Positions 52,595 through 60,770 of a stretch of DNA of 64,000 nt are shown piece by piece. Every line of letters begins with the position of its first letter. The stretch's first letter is position 1. The notes under the pieces were generated by a model. That model saw only the letters and a program-made list of their open reading frames with translations. It had not been told where the DNA came from and searched no databases. The position numbers were made by a program, and so were the translations under genes. The DNA is taken from the NCBI GenBank assembly GCA_017745295.1, contig JAGHZR010000017.1, positions 1 through 64,000 of the forward strand. Direction: 5' to 3'. Source of the DNA: Novosphingobium sp. (lineage in GTDB: Bacteria > Pseudomonadota > Alphaproteobacteria > Sphingomonadales > Sphingomonadaceae).

Positions 52595-53967
52595 CCGCCC
52601 ATCTTCCGGCGTAGCGAGGAGGCCGAGCGTCCGATCCGGCCCGCCGGGGCGGTCGTCATGAACACCAGCGGGAAACAGAGAGCGATCATCGAAAGCAGGA
52701 CACCGGGCACTACCGCCACGCCCGCCAGCCAGGGCAGCACCGCCGCCCAGATCGCCGCGACGAGCACGACCATCAGCGTCCTCTCCTGCTCCTGATCGTT
52801 GAGCGCCGAGAGATCGGTATTCACCCGGCCGTCGAACAGGGTTTGAAGGCCCCGGCCAACCCGGCTCTTGCGATCGGTCAGAACGGGAGGAAGCCCGGCA
52901 TGGGCGAGGCAGCTCAATCCCGCACCGACCATGCGCACGCCGACCGCGCTGGCGAAGCGGCGATAGTCGGGGTTGCGGTCACTGAGCGCTCTCAGCCCCG
53001 CACGTCCCCCGAAAGCGAGGTCGGCCAGGGCATTGCTTTCCGCCGCTGGCGCGACGACCGGCGCGGCCTCCTCCTGCGTCGAGACCACCCATTCGAGAAT
53101 GGCCGAGGGCACGTCGTAGCCGGTCGCCCGCTCCAGACCCTGGAAACCGGGAGCCGAGTTCGCCTCGCAGATGCGGTAGCCCTCCTCGTCGAAGAGAATG
53201 TCGATGCCGGTCACGTCGAGTTCCAGCACATCGGCGGCCTGCACGGCCAGTTCCGCCATTTCCGGCGGCGGGTTATAGGCAATGCCCACCCCGCCGAGCG
53301 AGACGTTGGACTTGAACCCGCCGGTCAGCGAACGCCGCTCCATCGCCGCGACCACGCGCCCGCCGACCACCAGCACGCGCACGTCGCGCCCATGGCTGGC
53401 GCGCACATAGTGCTGGAGGATGAAATCGGCCTGGGCATCGGCGCTTTCGAGCAGTCCGGCAAGATCCTCGAACTGGCTGCGATTTTCGCACTTGAGCACG
53501 CCTGCCCCGCGCGTCCCCTTCAACGTCTTGACGATGACGGGGAAGCCGAGTTCGCGTTCGACCAGATCCACGTCCATCGGGAAGGTGCCGAGGATCGTGC
53601 GCGGCACCGGCAGTCCGGCGCGGTTGAGGCTCTGCAGGGTGTGGAGCTTGTCGGCCACCTGTTCGATCGTCGCCGGGCCGTTCACCAGCCGCACGCCGCG
53701 CCGCTCTAGATGGCGCAGCAGGGCGAGCGTGAAGTAGTCGGTCTCCGCCCCGGTGCGACAGATCACGAAGTCCGGGCGGTCCACCAGACGGCCCTGATAG
53801 GTCGTGTTCCAGCCCTCCTCGGCGCCGACCACGAGGTCGAACTTGTGCGGATGAAGCACCGAGAGTTCGATGCCCATGACACTCGCCGCCTCCTGAAAAC
53901 GGAGAACTTCCGGCACTTCGGAGTTCGCGGGGTCGAGGTCGCGATGAAACAGTATCCAGCCACGCAA
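52591..53967 (-). CDS. RimK-like ATP-grasp ligase with C-terminal membrane domain
   Basis: 458 aa. Residues ~100-290 are an ATP-grasp ligase of RimK type: K107 (DKLHTLQ), K148 (VIVKTLKGTRGAGVLK), the hinge FILQHYV, DVRVLVVGGRVVAAMERR, and the metal site D259/E268/N270 (IDILFDEEGYRICEANSAPGF). An unrecognised region (about 318-397) follows, then two membrane helices (about 399-417 and 419-437). RimK enzymes add glutamate-type residues to a carboxylate. A membrane-tethered version is unusual. Coupled by overlap to the TSUP exporter. Divergent from cstA. Confidence 0.8.
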   Translation of the reverse strand: MRGWILFHRDLDPANSEVPEVLRFQEAASVMGIELSVLHPHKFDLVVGAEEGWNTTYQGRLVDRPDFVICRTGAETDYFTLALLRHLERRGVRLVNGPATIEQVADKLHTLQSLNRAGLPVPRTILGTFPMDVDLVERELGFPVIVKTLKGTRGAGVLKCENRSQFEDLAGLLESADAQADFILQHYVRASHGRDVRVLVVGGRVVAAMERRSLTGGFKSNVSLGGVGIAYNPPPEMAELAVQAADVLELDVTGIDILFDEEGYRICEANSAPGFQGLERATGYDVPSAILEWVVSTQEEAAPVVAPAAESNALADLAFGGRAGLRALSDRNPDYRRFASAVGVRMVGAGLSCLAHAGLPPVLTDRKSRVGRGLQTLFDGRVNTDLSALNDQEQERTLMVVLVAAIWAAVLPWLAGVAVVPGVLLSMIALCFPLVFMTTAPAGRIGRSASSLRRKMGG

Positions 53968-54218
53968 GGCGTCAAATTCCCCAGGACAGACAGCGACGGA
54001 CCATTCCGCCTTGCCGCGTGCGACATGTCAATTGATTAAAAACAAAGCATATTAAGCACCATAACGTGCGAGTGAGGTCTTGGTGCCATGCGTGGGTGTT
54101 TCCGCCAACGATGTTTGTTCCCTGTCACACATCGCTGCGATTCCCGGTTCCCTCGCCCGCCCAAGGCTTTATGCACGGGCGAACGAAGCGCGCGTTGCGG
54201 CGCGAGAAGGAGAGCAAG

Positions 54219-56264
54219 ATGATCCGCCACCTGCCATGGCTTCTCACCGGCCTCGTGGGCGCGGTTTCGCTCGGGGTCGTCGCGGTCTCGCGCGGAGAGA
54301 CCGTGAACGCGCTGTGGATCGTGGTGGCGGCGGTCTGCTGCTTCCTCGTCGCCTATCGCTACTACGCGCTGTTCATTGCCCGCCATGTCATGAAACTGGA
54401 CCCGACGCGCCCCACTCCGGCGATCCGCCGCGCCGACGGACTGGACTACGTGGCGACCGACCGCACCGTGCTGTTCGGCCACCACTTCGCGGCGATCGCC
54501 GGAGCCGGGCCGCTGGTGGGGCCGGTGCTCGCCGCGCAGATGGGCTATCTGCCGGGCACGCTCTGGATCATCGGCGGCGTCGTGCTGGCGGGCGCAGTGC
54601 AGGACTTCATGGTGCTGTTCATCTCGATGCGGCGCGACGGACGCTCGCTGGGCGAGCTGATCCGCATGGAAATGGGCCAGATGGCCGGGACAATCGCCCT
54701 GTTCGGCGCCTTCATGATCATGGTCATCATTCTCGCCGTGCTGGCGCTGATCGTCGTGAAGGCGCTGGCGGAAAGCCCCTGGGGCATGTTCACCGTCGCG
54801 GCGACGGTGCCGCTGGCGATGGTCATGGGCGCCTATACCCGCTGGATCAGGCCGGGACGGATCGGCGAAGTCTCGATCCTCGGGCTGGTCGGCCTGCTCG
54901 CCGCCATCGTCTACGGACAGGCGGTGGCGCAGTCGCCGGTCTGGGGACCGCTGTTCACCTTCACGCCGGTGCAGCTGTGCTGGATCCTGATCGGCTACGG
55001 CGCGGTTGCCTCGGTTCTGCCGGTCTGGCTGCTGCTGGCCCCGCGCGACTATCTTTCGACGTTCCTCAAGATCGGCGCCATCGCCGCGCTGGCCGTCGGC
55101 ATCGTCATCATGGCCCCGCCGCTGCGGATGCCCGCACTCACCGCCTTTGCAAACGGCGGCGGCCCGGTCTTCTCGGGCGGGCTGTTCCCCTTCCTGTTTA
55201 TCACCATCGCCTGCGGCGCGGTCTCCGGCTTCCACGCCCTGATCGCCAGCGGCACCACGCCCAAGCTGATCGCCAGCGAGACCGACGCCCCGCTGATCGG
55301 CTACGGCGCGATGCTGATGGAGGCCTTCGTCGCGATCATGGCGCTGGTGGGCGCGGCGATCCTCGATCCCGGCATCTACTTCACCATGAACAGCCCCGCC
55401 GCGCTGATTGGCAACGACGCCGCCAGCGCCGCCCATGCGGTGAGTGCGATGGGCTTCGCGATCTCCCCCGAGACCATCGCCCAGACCGCACGGGACGTAG
55501 GCGAGCACACCATCATCTCCCGCGCCGGCGGCGCCCCGACTTTGGCCGTGGCCATGGCGGAAATCTTCTCCCACGTCGTCGGCGGACCGGCGATGAAGGC
55601 GTTCTGGTATCACTTCGCGATCCTGTTCGAGGCGCTGTTCATCCTTACCGCCGTCGATGCGGGCACCCGCGCCGGACGCTTCATGTTGCAGGACCTGATG
55701 GCGCTGGCCGTGCCGCGCCTTAACGAGAGCAAGAGCCAGATCCCCGGCTTCGTCGCCACCGCGCTCTGCGTCGCCGCCTGGGGCTTCTTCCTCCACCAAG
55801 GCGTCACCGATCCGCTGGGCGGGGTGAATACGCTCTGGCCGGTGTTCGGCATCTCCAACCAGATGCTCGCGGCCATCGCGCTGATGCTGGCGACCGCCGT
55901 GCTGTTCCGCATGAAGCGTGACCGTTACGCCTGGGTCACCCTCCTGCCGACCGCGTGGCTGCTGGTCTGCACGCTATCGGCGGGCTGGCTCAAGCTGTTC
56001 TCCGCCGATCCCGCCGTCGGCTTCCTGGCGCATGGCGCGAAGTTCTCCGCCGCGCTGGCAAAGGGGGAGGTCCTCCCGCCCGCCAAGTCGCTGGAGCAGA
56101 TGGAACGAATCGTCTTCAACGACCGGGTCGATGCCGCGCTGGTGGCGGTTTTCCTGGCGGTGGTGGTCTCGCTGATGGTCTTCACCTTGCGCACCTGCAT
56201 CGCCTCGCGCCGCAGCGCGGTGCCGACTGTGAACGAACTTCCGCCTCATCCGGTGGCGGCATGA
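54219..56264 (+). CDS. cstA: CstA/BtsT-family pyruvate or peptide transporter
   Basis: 681 aa from MIRHLPWLLTG, with AAGGAG upstream. Carbon-starvation family with about 16 to 18 membrane helices: DYVATDRTVLFGHHFAAIAGAGPLVGPVLAAQMGY-type core (split here), FHALIASGTTPKLI, and GVNTLWPVFGISNQMLAAIAL. Members import pyruvate (BtsT) or peptides. The small YbdD-type gene overlaps the stop codon, the standard pairing. Confidence 0.93.
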   Translation: MIRHLPWLLTGLVGAVSLGVVAVSRGETVNALWIVVAAVCCFLVAYRYYALFIARHVMKLDPTRPTPAIRRADGLDYVATDRTVLFGHHFAAIAGAGPLVGPVLAAQMGYLPGTLWIIGGVVLAGAVQDFMVLFISMRRDGRSLGELIRMEMGQMAGTIALFGAFMIMVIILAVLALIVVKALAESPWGMFTVAATVPLAMVMGAYTRWIRPGRIGEVSILGLVGLLAAIVYGQAVAQSPVWGPLFTFTPVQLCWILIGYGAVASVLPVWLLLAPRDYLSTFLKIGAIAALAVGIVIMAPPLRMPALTAFANGGGPVFSGGLFPFLFITIACGAVSGFHALIASGTTPKLIASETDAPLIGYGAMLMEAFVAIMALVGAAILDPGIYFTMNSPAALIGNDAASAAHAVSAMGFAISPETIAQTARDVGEHTIISRAGGAPTLAVAMAEIFSHVVGGPAMKAFWYHFAILFEALFILTAVDAGTRAGRFMLQDLMALAVPRLNESKSQIPGFVATALCVAAWGFFLHQGVTDPLGGVNTLWPVFGISNQMLAAIALMLATAVLFRMKRDRYAWVTLLPTAWLLVCTLSAGWLKLFSADPAVGFLAHGAKFSAALAKGEVLPPAKSLEQMERIVFNDRVDAALVAVFLAVVVSLMVFTLRTCIASRRSAVPTVNELPPHPVAA

Positions 56265-56443
56265 GCCTGATCGCAACCTTGCGCCGCATGGCCCGGCTGA
56301 TGGTCGGAGTGCCGGACTACGACGACTATGTCCGGCACATGGCCGCGCACCACCCGGAGCGCCCGGTCATGGACCGCAAGGCTTTCTTCCGGGACCGTCA
56401 GGAGGCGCGGTACGGCGGCAAGAACGGTGGGCGGTGTTGCTGA
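56261..56443 (+). CDS. YbdD/YjiX-family small protein (DUF466)
   Basis: 60 aa. Characteristic sequence VGVPDYDDYVRHMAAHHPE and FFRDRQEARYGG, ending in CC. Usually encoded directly after cstA/btsT and needed with them; molecular role unclear. The ATG overlaps the cstA TGA. Confidence 0.9.
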   Translation: MSLIATLRRMARLMVGVPDYDDYVRHMAAHHPERPVMDRKAFFRDRQEARYGGKNGGRCC

Positions 56444-56466
56444 TCCGATTCCGAAGCACCCACCCG

Positions 56467-56554
56467 TCATCCTGAACTCGTTTCAGGATCCATTTCGCCT
56501 CGCACAAGATAGCATCGGTGTTGCACGATGGATCCTGAAACGAGTTCAGGATGA
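56467..56554. repeat. REP-like palindrome, perfect 27-bp arms
   Basis: Arms 56467-56493 and 56528-56554 match exactly (TCATCCTGAACTCGTTTCAG... and its complement) around a 34-nt loop. Intergenic repeats with a CATCCTGAACTNGTTTCAGGA core are familiar from sphingomonad genomes. It follows the cstA operon and could end it. Confidence 0.88.
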
Positions 56555-56614
56555 GGTTGGGTATAGACGCACGGGTAGCGAGACAACGCGCATGAATTGC
56601 TCAGTGACGATGCT

Positions 56615-56824
56615 TCAATGCCGCCGAATCACCAGCTTGGTCTCGCCGCAGAGGCTGCACTCGTCCTTGCTGCGCACGAAACCGTTGGTTCCCACCAGCT
56701 CGCGGGTCTGGACATCGGCGTGGTGAAGCACGCTGAGGCCCAACCTCTGCGTGATGCAGTCGTCGCAGACCGGTTCCGGCGCGAGCCGGGCAACGAGTTT
56801 CTCGATGTCTTGCAGGATAGTCAT
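56615..56824 (-). CDS. Small four-cysteine (zinc-ribbon-like) protein
   Basis: 69 aa from MTILQDIEKL, with GAGG upstream; an ATG two codons earlier is possible. Two CxxC pairs, CDDC and CSLC, 35-40 residues apart, followed by a basic C-terminus (ETKLVIRRH). Probably a zinc-binding protein; function unknown. Monocistronic, downstream of a LysR remnant. Confidence 0.65.
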   Translation of the reverse strand: MTILQDIEKLVARLAPEPVCDDCITQRLGLSVLHHADVQTRELVGTNGFVRSKDECSLCGETKLVIRRH

Positions 56825-56878
56825 GTGCATTGCCCTCGCCCTGCCCGTGCCAGCTTGGCGCGTCCTCGGCAATGGCAA

Positions 56879-57250
56879 TTACGATAGCCACGGTTTCGCT
56901 TCGGTAAACTCACCGTGCAGTCGTTCCGCCAGGCAGGCCCCGAAGGCCCGCGCAGCCGCGGATTTGTCAGGCGCGGCAGCGGGATCACAAACGAAATGAT
57001 AGGCGCCGTTGAACGGATGCTCGATTTCCGACAGCCGCACCGGCAAGAGGGCCGCCAGCGCATCGTGCGCAACGACCTTGCGCACCAGGGCAACGCCGTG
57101 TCCCGCAGCCCCAGCTTCCAGCAGGAAAGCTGCATTGTCATAGGATGGCGAGTCGTGACTGACATCCAGCCAGGGATCGAGCGCAAGCGCGATGCGTTTC
57201 ATGATATTCGGCCGGCTGCGGCACCATCCCGTACTCGCCACCAGCGCCAA
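56879..57250 (-). pseudogene. Remnant of LysR-family regulator (C-terminal part only)
   Basis: The 123 codons read like the end of a LysR effector-binding domain (DNAAFLLEAGAAGHGVALVRK, then LPVRLSEIEHPFNGAYHFVC). An in-frame TAA lies directly before the first codon (TTG at 57250), and only about 70 bp remain before the GH43 gene, so the DNA-binding domain and most of the protein are gone. It should not be functional. Confidence 0.75.
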
Positions 57251-57273
57251 TTATCCCGGTTGCCCACACCTCA

Positions 57274-57286
57274 TGTTAGCGCTATC
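57274..57286 (+). promoter_or_regulatory. TGTTAGCGCTATC operator before GH43 gene
   Basis: TGTTAGCGCTATC stands 38 bp upstream of the GH43 start codon. Near-identical sequences occur twice in front of the TonB receptor at 63753 and 63810. The core TAGCGCTA is palindromic and close to the Caulobacter xylose regulon operator (TGTTAGCGCTACCA), bound by a LacI-family repressor. Confidence 0.65.
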
Positions 57287-57323
57287 TTCGACGATAGAAG
57301 GTTAAACCGACCGGGAGATAGAT

Positions 57324-58433
57324 GTGTCGAGGCGAATTTACGCAGCCCTTGCGGCAACCGCTTTCTGCGGCCTGATGGCGGCCTGTAATGGAACCGGCGG
57401 AGCGCCGGAAGCCACCGCTTCGGCGGATGCCAAGTCGGAAGCGGCTTCGGACAAGAAGTACCTTTCGCAGCCGCTGGTCAGCGAAATCTACACCGCCGAC
57501 CCTTCCGCCCATGTCTGGAACGGCAAGTTTTACATCTACCCCAGCCATGACATCGACGGCCCGACGCCCGAGGACGACCTCGGCAGCCACTTCGAGATGC
57601 GCGACTACCGCGTGCTGTCGATGGACAAGGTGGGCGGCAAGGTCACCATCGGCCCGGTCGCGCTCGACGTGAAGCAGGTGCCCTGGGCCGACAAGCAGAT
57701 GTGGGCGCCGGACGCCGCCTTCAAAAACGGCACTTACTACCTCTACTTCCCGGCCAAGGACAAGCAAGGCGCCTTCCGCATCGGCGTGGCCACCTCGAAG
57801 GACCCGATGGGGCCGTTCAAGCCGCAGGCCGAGCCGATCAAGGGCAGCTATTCGATCGACCCCGCCGTCTTCACCGACGACGACGGTCAGAGCTACATGT
57901 ACTTCGGCGGCATCTGGGGCGGCCAGCTCCAGCGCAACACGGGCGGCAAGTACGACCCGAACGGCTCCAAGACCGACCTCCAGGCCGACGACAAGCCCGC
58001 CCTGCTCCCGCGCGTGGCGCGCATGAGCGGCGACATGCTGGAATTCGCCGAGGCCCCGCGCGAAGTGAAGATCGTCGACGAGAAGGGCAAGCTCCTGCTC
58101 GGCGGCGACCATGACCGCCGCTTCTTCGAAGCCGCCTGGATGCACAAATACAAGGGCAAGTACTACTTCAGCTACTCGACCGGCGATACGCACTACCTGG
58201 CCTATGGCATCGGCGATTCCCCCTACGGTCCCTTCACGTACAAGGGCCGCATCCTGGAGCCGGTGGAAGGCTGGACCACCCACCACTCGATCGTCGAGAA
58301 GGACGGCAAGTGGTGGCTGTTCTATGCCGACAGCCAGCTTTCCGGCCAGACCCGCCTGCGCAACGTGAAAGTCACCGAACTGCACTACAACGAAGACGGC
58401 ACGATCAGGACGATCGATCCCTTCGTTCGCTGA
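57324..58433 (+). CDS. Glycoside hydrolase family 43 lipoprotein
   Basis: 369 aa with GTG start after CGGGAG. Lipobox LMAAC places C21 as lipid-anchored. Five-bladed beta-propeller of GH43 with expected catalytic residues: D59 (TADPSAHV), D179 (SIDPAVFTDD) and E269 (RFFEAAWMHKYKGKYY). It should hydrolyse alpha-L-arabinofuranosides or beta-xylosides from arabinoxylan or arabinan. A polysaccharide deacetylase gene follows 13 bp downstream in one operon, and a LacI-type operator lies upstream. Confidence 0.88.
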   Translation: MSRRIYAALAATAFCGLMAACNGTGGAPEATASADAKSEAASDKKYLSQPLVSEIYTADPSAHVWNGKFYIYPSHDIDGPTPEDDLGSHFEMRDYRVLSMDKVGGKVTIGPVALDVKQVPWADKQMWAPDAAFKNGTYYLYFPAKDKQGAFRIGVATSKDPMGPFKPQAEPIKGSYSIDPAVFTDDDGQSYMYFGGIWGGQLQRNTGGKYDPNGSKTDLQADDKPALLPRVARMSGDMLEFAEAPREVKIVDEKGKLLLGGDHDRRFFEAAWMHKYKGKYYFSYSTGDTHYLAYGIGDSPYGPFTYKGRILEPVEGWTTHHSIVEKDGKWWLFYADSQLSGQTRLRNVKVTELHYNEDGTIRTIDPFVR

Positions 58434-58446
58434 GGCAGGAAGGGCG

Positions 58447-59325
58447 GTGAAGCATCTGCGCCTGCTGGCGGCAGCCCTGCTCGCCGCCCTTCCCCTCCCC
58501 GCCTGCGCGGCACCCGCCCCGCAGATCGCCTTGACGTTCGACGACCTGCCTTCGCACCCGCCCTATCCGGCAGGCGAGACCCCGGGGTCGGTCGTGGCCT
58601 CGATCATGGCCGCGCTGAAGCAGGCCCGCGCGCCAGCCTTCGGCTTCGCGAATGCGGGCAAGGGGCGACCGGACGAGCGCGAGGCCGTGCTCGCCCACTG
58701 GCACGCCGCCGGATTTGCGCTCGGCAATCACGGCTATACCCACCTCGATCTCGACAAAGTCGGCGCGGATGCGTTCGTGGCCGAGATCGACCGCAACCGG
58801 ACGGCCCTCGCGCCGTACGGAATGAAGCCGCTGCTGCGCTATCCCTTCCTCGCCGAGGGCAAGGATCCCGCCGTCCGCGACGCAGTCCGCAAGGCGCTGG
58901 CGGAGCGAGGCTATCGCATCGCCGGGGTCAGCCTGTCCTTCGACGACTGGGCCTGGAACGCGCCTTATGCCCGCTGCGCCGCGCAAGGCAACGCGGCGGC
59001 GATCGCCGATCTGGAAACCCGCTATCTCGAAGCCGCCCGCAGCGATGCGCAAGCGGCACGGGAAGCGTCCAAGGCTCGTTTCGGGCGCGATGTGCCTTAC
59101 GTCCTGTTGCTCCACGTCGGCGCTTTCGACGCCCGGATGCTGCCGCGACTGCTGGCGCTCTACCGCGAGATGGGGTTCCGCTTCATCCCGCTGGAGCAGG
59201 CGCAGCGGGATAAGTTCTACGCAGCGACCGATCCGGCGAAACCGGGGCCGACGCCAGCCTTGTTCAGGAGCAAGCAGCTATCGCCGCCAGACGACGAGGT
59301 CTGCCCCGCACCACAACGCCCCTGA
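58447..59325 (+). CDS. Exported polysaccharide deacetylase (NodB fold)
   Basis: 292 aa, GTG start with AGGA upstream, signal peptide ending near C20/A21. NodB motif 1 is ALTFDDLP (D32, D33) and the metal-binding His pair is H95/H99 (GNHGYTHLD). It removes acetyl groups from polysaccharide, consistent with acetylated xylan processing next to GH43. It is co-transcribed with that gene. Confidence 0.86.
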   Translation: MKHLRLLAAALLAALPLPACAAPAPQIALTFDDLPSHPPYPAGETPGSVVASIMAALKQARAPAFGFANAGKGRPDEREAVLAHWHAAGFALGNHGYTHLDLDKVGADAFVAEIDRNRTALAPYGMKPLLRYPFLAEGKDPAVRDAVRKALAERGYRIAGVSLSFDDWAWNAPYARCAAQGNAAAIADLETRYLEAARSDAQAAREASKARFGRDVPYVLLLHVGAFDARMLPRLLALYREMGFRFIPLEQAQRDKFYAATDPAKPGPTPALFRSKQLSPPDDEVCPAPQRP

Positions 59326-59341
59326 CGTCGCCTCACCCACC

Positions 59342-59425
59342 CCGCCCATCCTGAGCTTGTCGAAGGATATGAGGCATGGCACAGCGCCCCGCCGCAGGGG
59401 GCTTCGACAAGCCCAGCCTGAGCGG
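59342..59425. repeat. REP-like repeat with CTTGTCGAAG arms
   Basis: CTTGTCGAAG at 59356-59365 and CTTCGACAAG at 59402-59411 pair perfectly, within longer imperfect arms (CCTGAGCTTGTCGAAGG and its mate, with GCCTGAGCGGG at the edge). This CTGAGCTTGTCGAAGG core is widespread between genes of sphingomonads. It lies between convergent genes. Confidence 0.8.
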
Positions 59426-59463
59426 GTTTGGACAGGTCGGGTTATCGCCTGAGCGGGCTGGAG

Positions 59464-60684
59464 TTATCGCAGCAGCTCTAAAGGAATCGCCTCACCCATC
59501 GCCTTGTATCCGGCGGGGTTGGGATGCAGCGCATCGCCCACGTCGTAGGCCGGGTTCAGCCGGTCCGGCCGCGCGGGGTCGCGCATGACCTTGTCGAAGT
59601 CGATCACGCCGTCGAAGTTTCCGGGCTTGCGGATCCAGGCATTGACCGCCTGCCGGTCCGCCTCGTTGGCCGCATCGGGGTGGTAATATTCGGTCCCCAT
59701 GTCGGGCAGGATCGTCGCGCCAAAGACCTTGATGCCGTGCGCGTGGGCGCGGGCGACGATCTGGGCATAGGCGTCGGTGATCTGCTCGACCATTGTCGCA
59801 TGCTCCTCGGCGCTCACCGGTTTGAGGCGGGTCAGATTGCCGAGGTCGTTGATGCCTTCCAGCACGATCAGGTGGGTGACACCCGGCAGCGCCAGCACGT
59901 CACGGTCGAGCCGGGCCAGGGCATTGGGGCCGAGACCGTCCAGCAGCACGCGGTTGCCGCCGATGCCCTGGTTGATGACGGCCCGCTTTCCGCCCAGACG
60001 GCGCGCGAGAACGTCGGTCCAGCGATCATTGCCGTTGGTGGTGGTGCCGCGCCCGTCGGTGATGGAATCGCCCAGCGCCACGACGGCTCCGGCCCCGCAG
60101 GACCGCGCCTCGATGCCGGAGAGCATATACCAGTGGTCGACGGCGGTGGCCGAGGCCAGATTGCTGTCGGCAACGTGATCGCCCCCCAGCCAGTAGGATG
60201 TCGCGCGCGATCCCGGATGCGAGGTTTGCCGCTGCGGCACGGCCTGGAGGTGGATCGAGACGGCAAGATCCTCGAAGGCCTTCACCGGCAGATCGACGAG
60301 ATCGGATAGCCAGTCGGCTCCGGGCGGGATCACCGCGCGGGCCTTGCCGGAAAAGCGCAAGGGCGTGATCGACGCGGCATTTACGGTAGCCTTGTCCGAC
60401 TGCACCGCGCGGGCCAAGGTTGCCGCCTCGATCACCAGCGGCGTATCGCCGAAAGCATTGGAAAAACGCACTCGCAGCCCACTGCCGCCGATCGAAGGGC
60501 GCACGATCTGTCGCAGCGTCACGTCGCGCAGGGCCTCGGCGGGCAGCGCGTTGTCGGCGCCCGGTTCCATTTGCGAGGAACCCCAGGCGGCCACCCACGG
60601 GCAAGCAGCCGCCCAGCATGGCGTGGCCAGCCCGCTCGCCAGCAACGCGGCAGTCAGGGCAAGAGGACGAAATTTCGGCGACAT
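59464..60684 (-). CDS. SGNH/GDSL-family exported hydrolase
   Basis: 406 aa, signal peptide ending CWAA. An N-terminal beta-rich domain (about residues 30-195) precedes the SGNH esterase domain: S207 in ALGDSITDG, GIGGN, LEGINDLGN, and D384/H387 in GDALHPNPAGY. The fold suits carbohydrate esterases removing acetyl or similar groups from sugars. It lies 86 bp downstream of the TonB receptor gene on the same strand and likely belongs to its transcription unit. Confidence 0.87.
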   Translation of the reverse strand: MSPKFRPLALTAALLASGLATPCWAAACPWVAAWGSSQMEPGADNALPAEALRDVTLRQIVRPSIGGSGLRVRFSNAFGDTPLVIEAATLARAVQSDKATVNAASITPLRFSGKARAVIPPGADWLSDLVDLPVKAFEDLAVSIHLQAVPQRQTSHPGSRATSYWLGGDHVADSNLASATAVDHWYMLSGIEARSCGAGAVVALGDSITDGRGTTTNGNDRWTDVLARRLGGKRAVINQGIGGNRVLLDGLGPNALARLDRDVLALPGVTHLIVLEGINDLGNLTRLKPVSAEEHATMVEQITDAYAQIVARAHAHGIKVFGATILPDMGTEYYHPDAANEADRQAVNAWIRKPGNFDGVIDFDKVMRDPARPDRLNPAYDVGDALHPNPAGYKAMGEAIPLELLR

Positions 60685-60770
60685 CGCATGACCCTCAAAA
60701 GAAATGAGCCGACGACCGTGGGTCGCCGGCTCGCAGTTTTCAGGGAGGAGGAGGTCCCTGACAAGAACGA

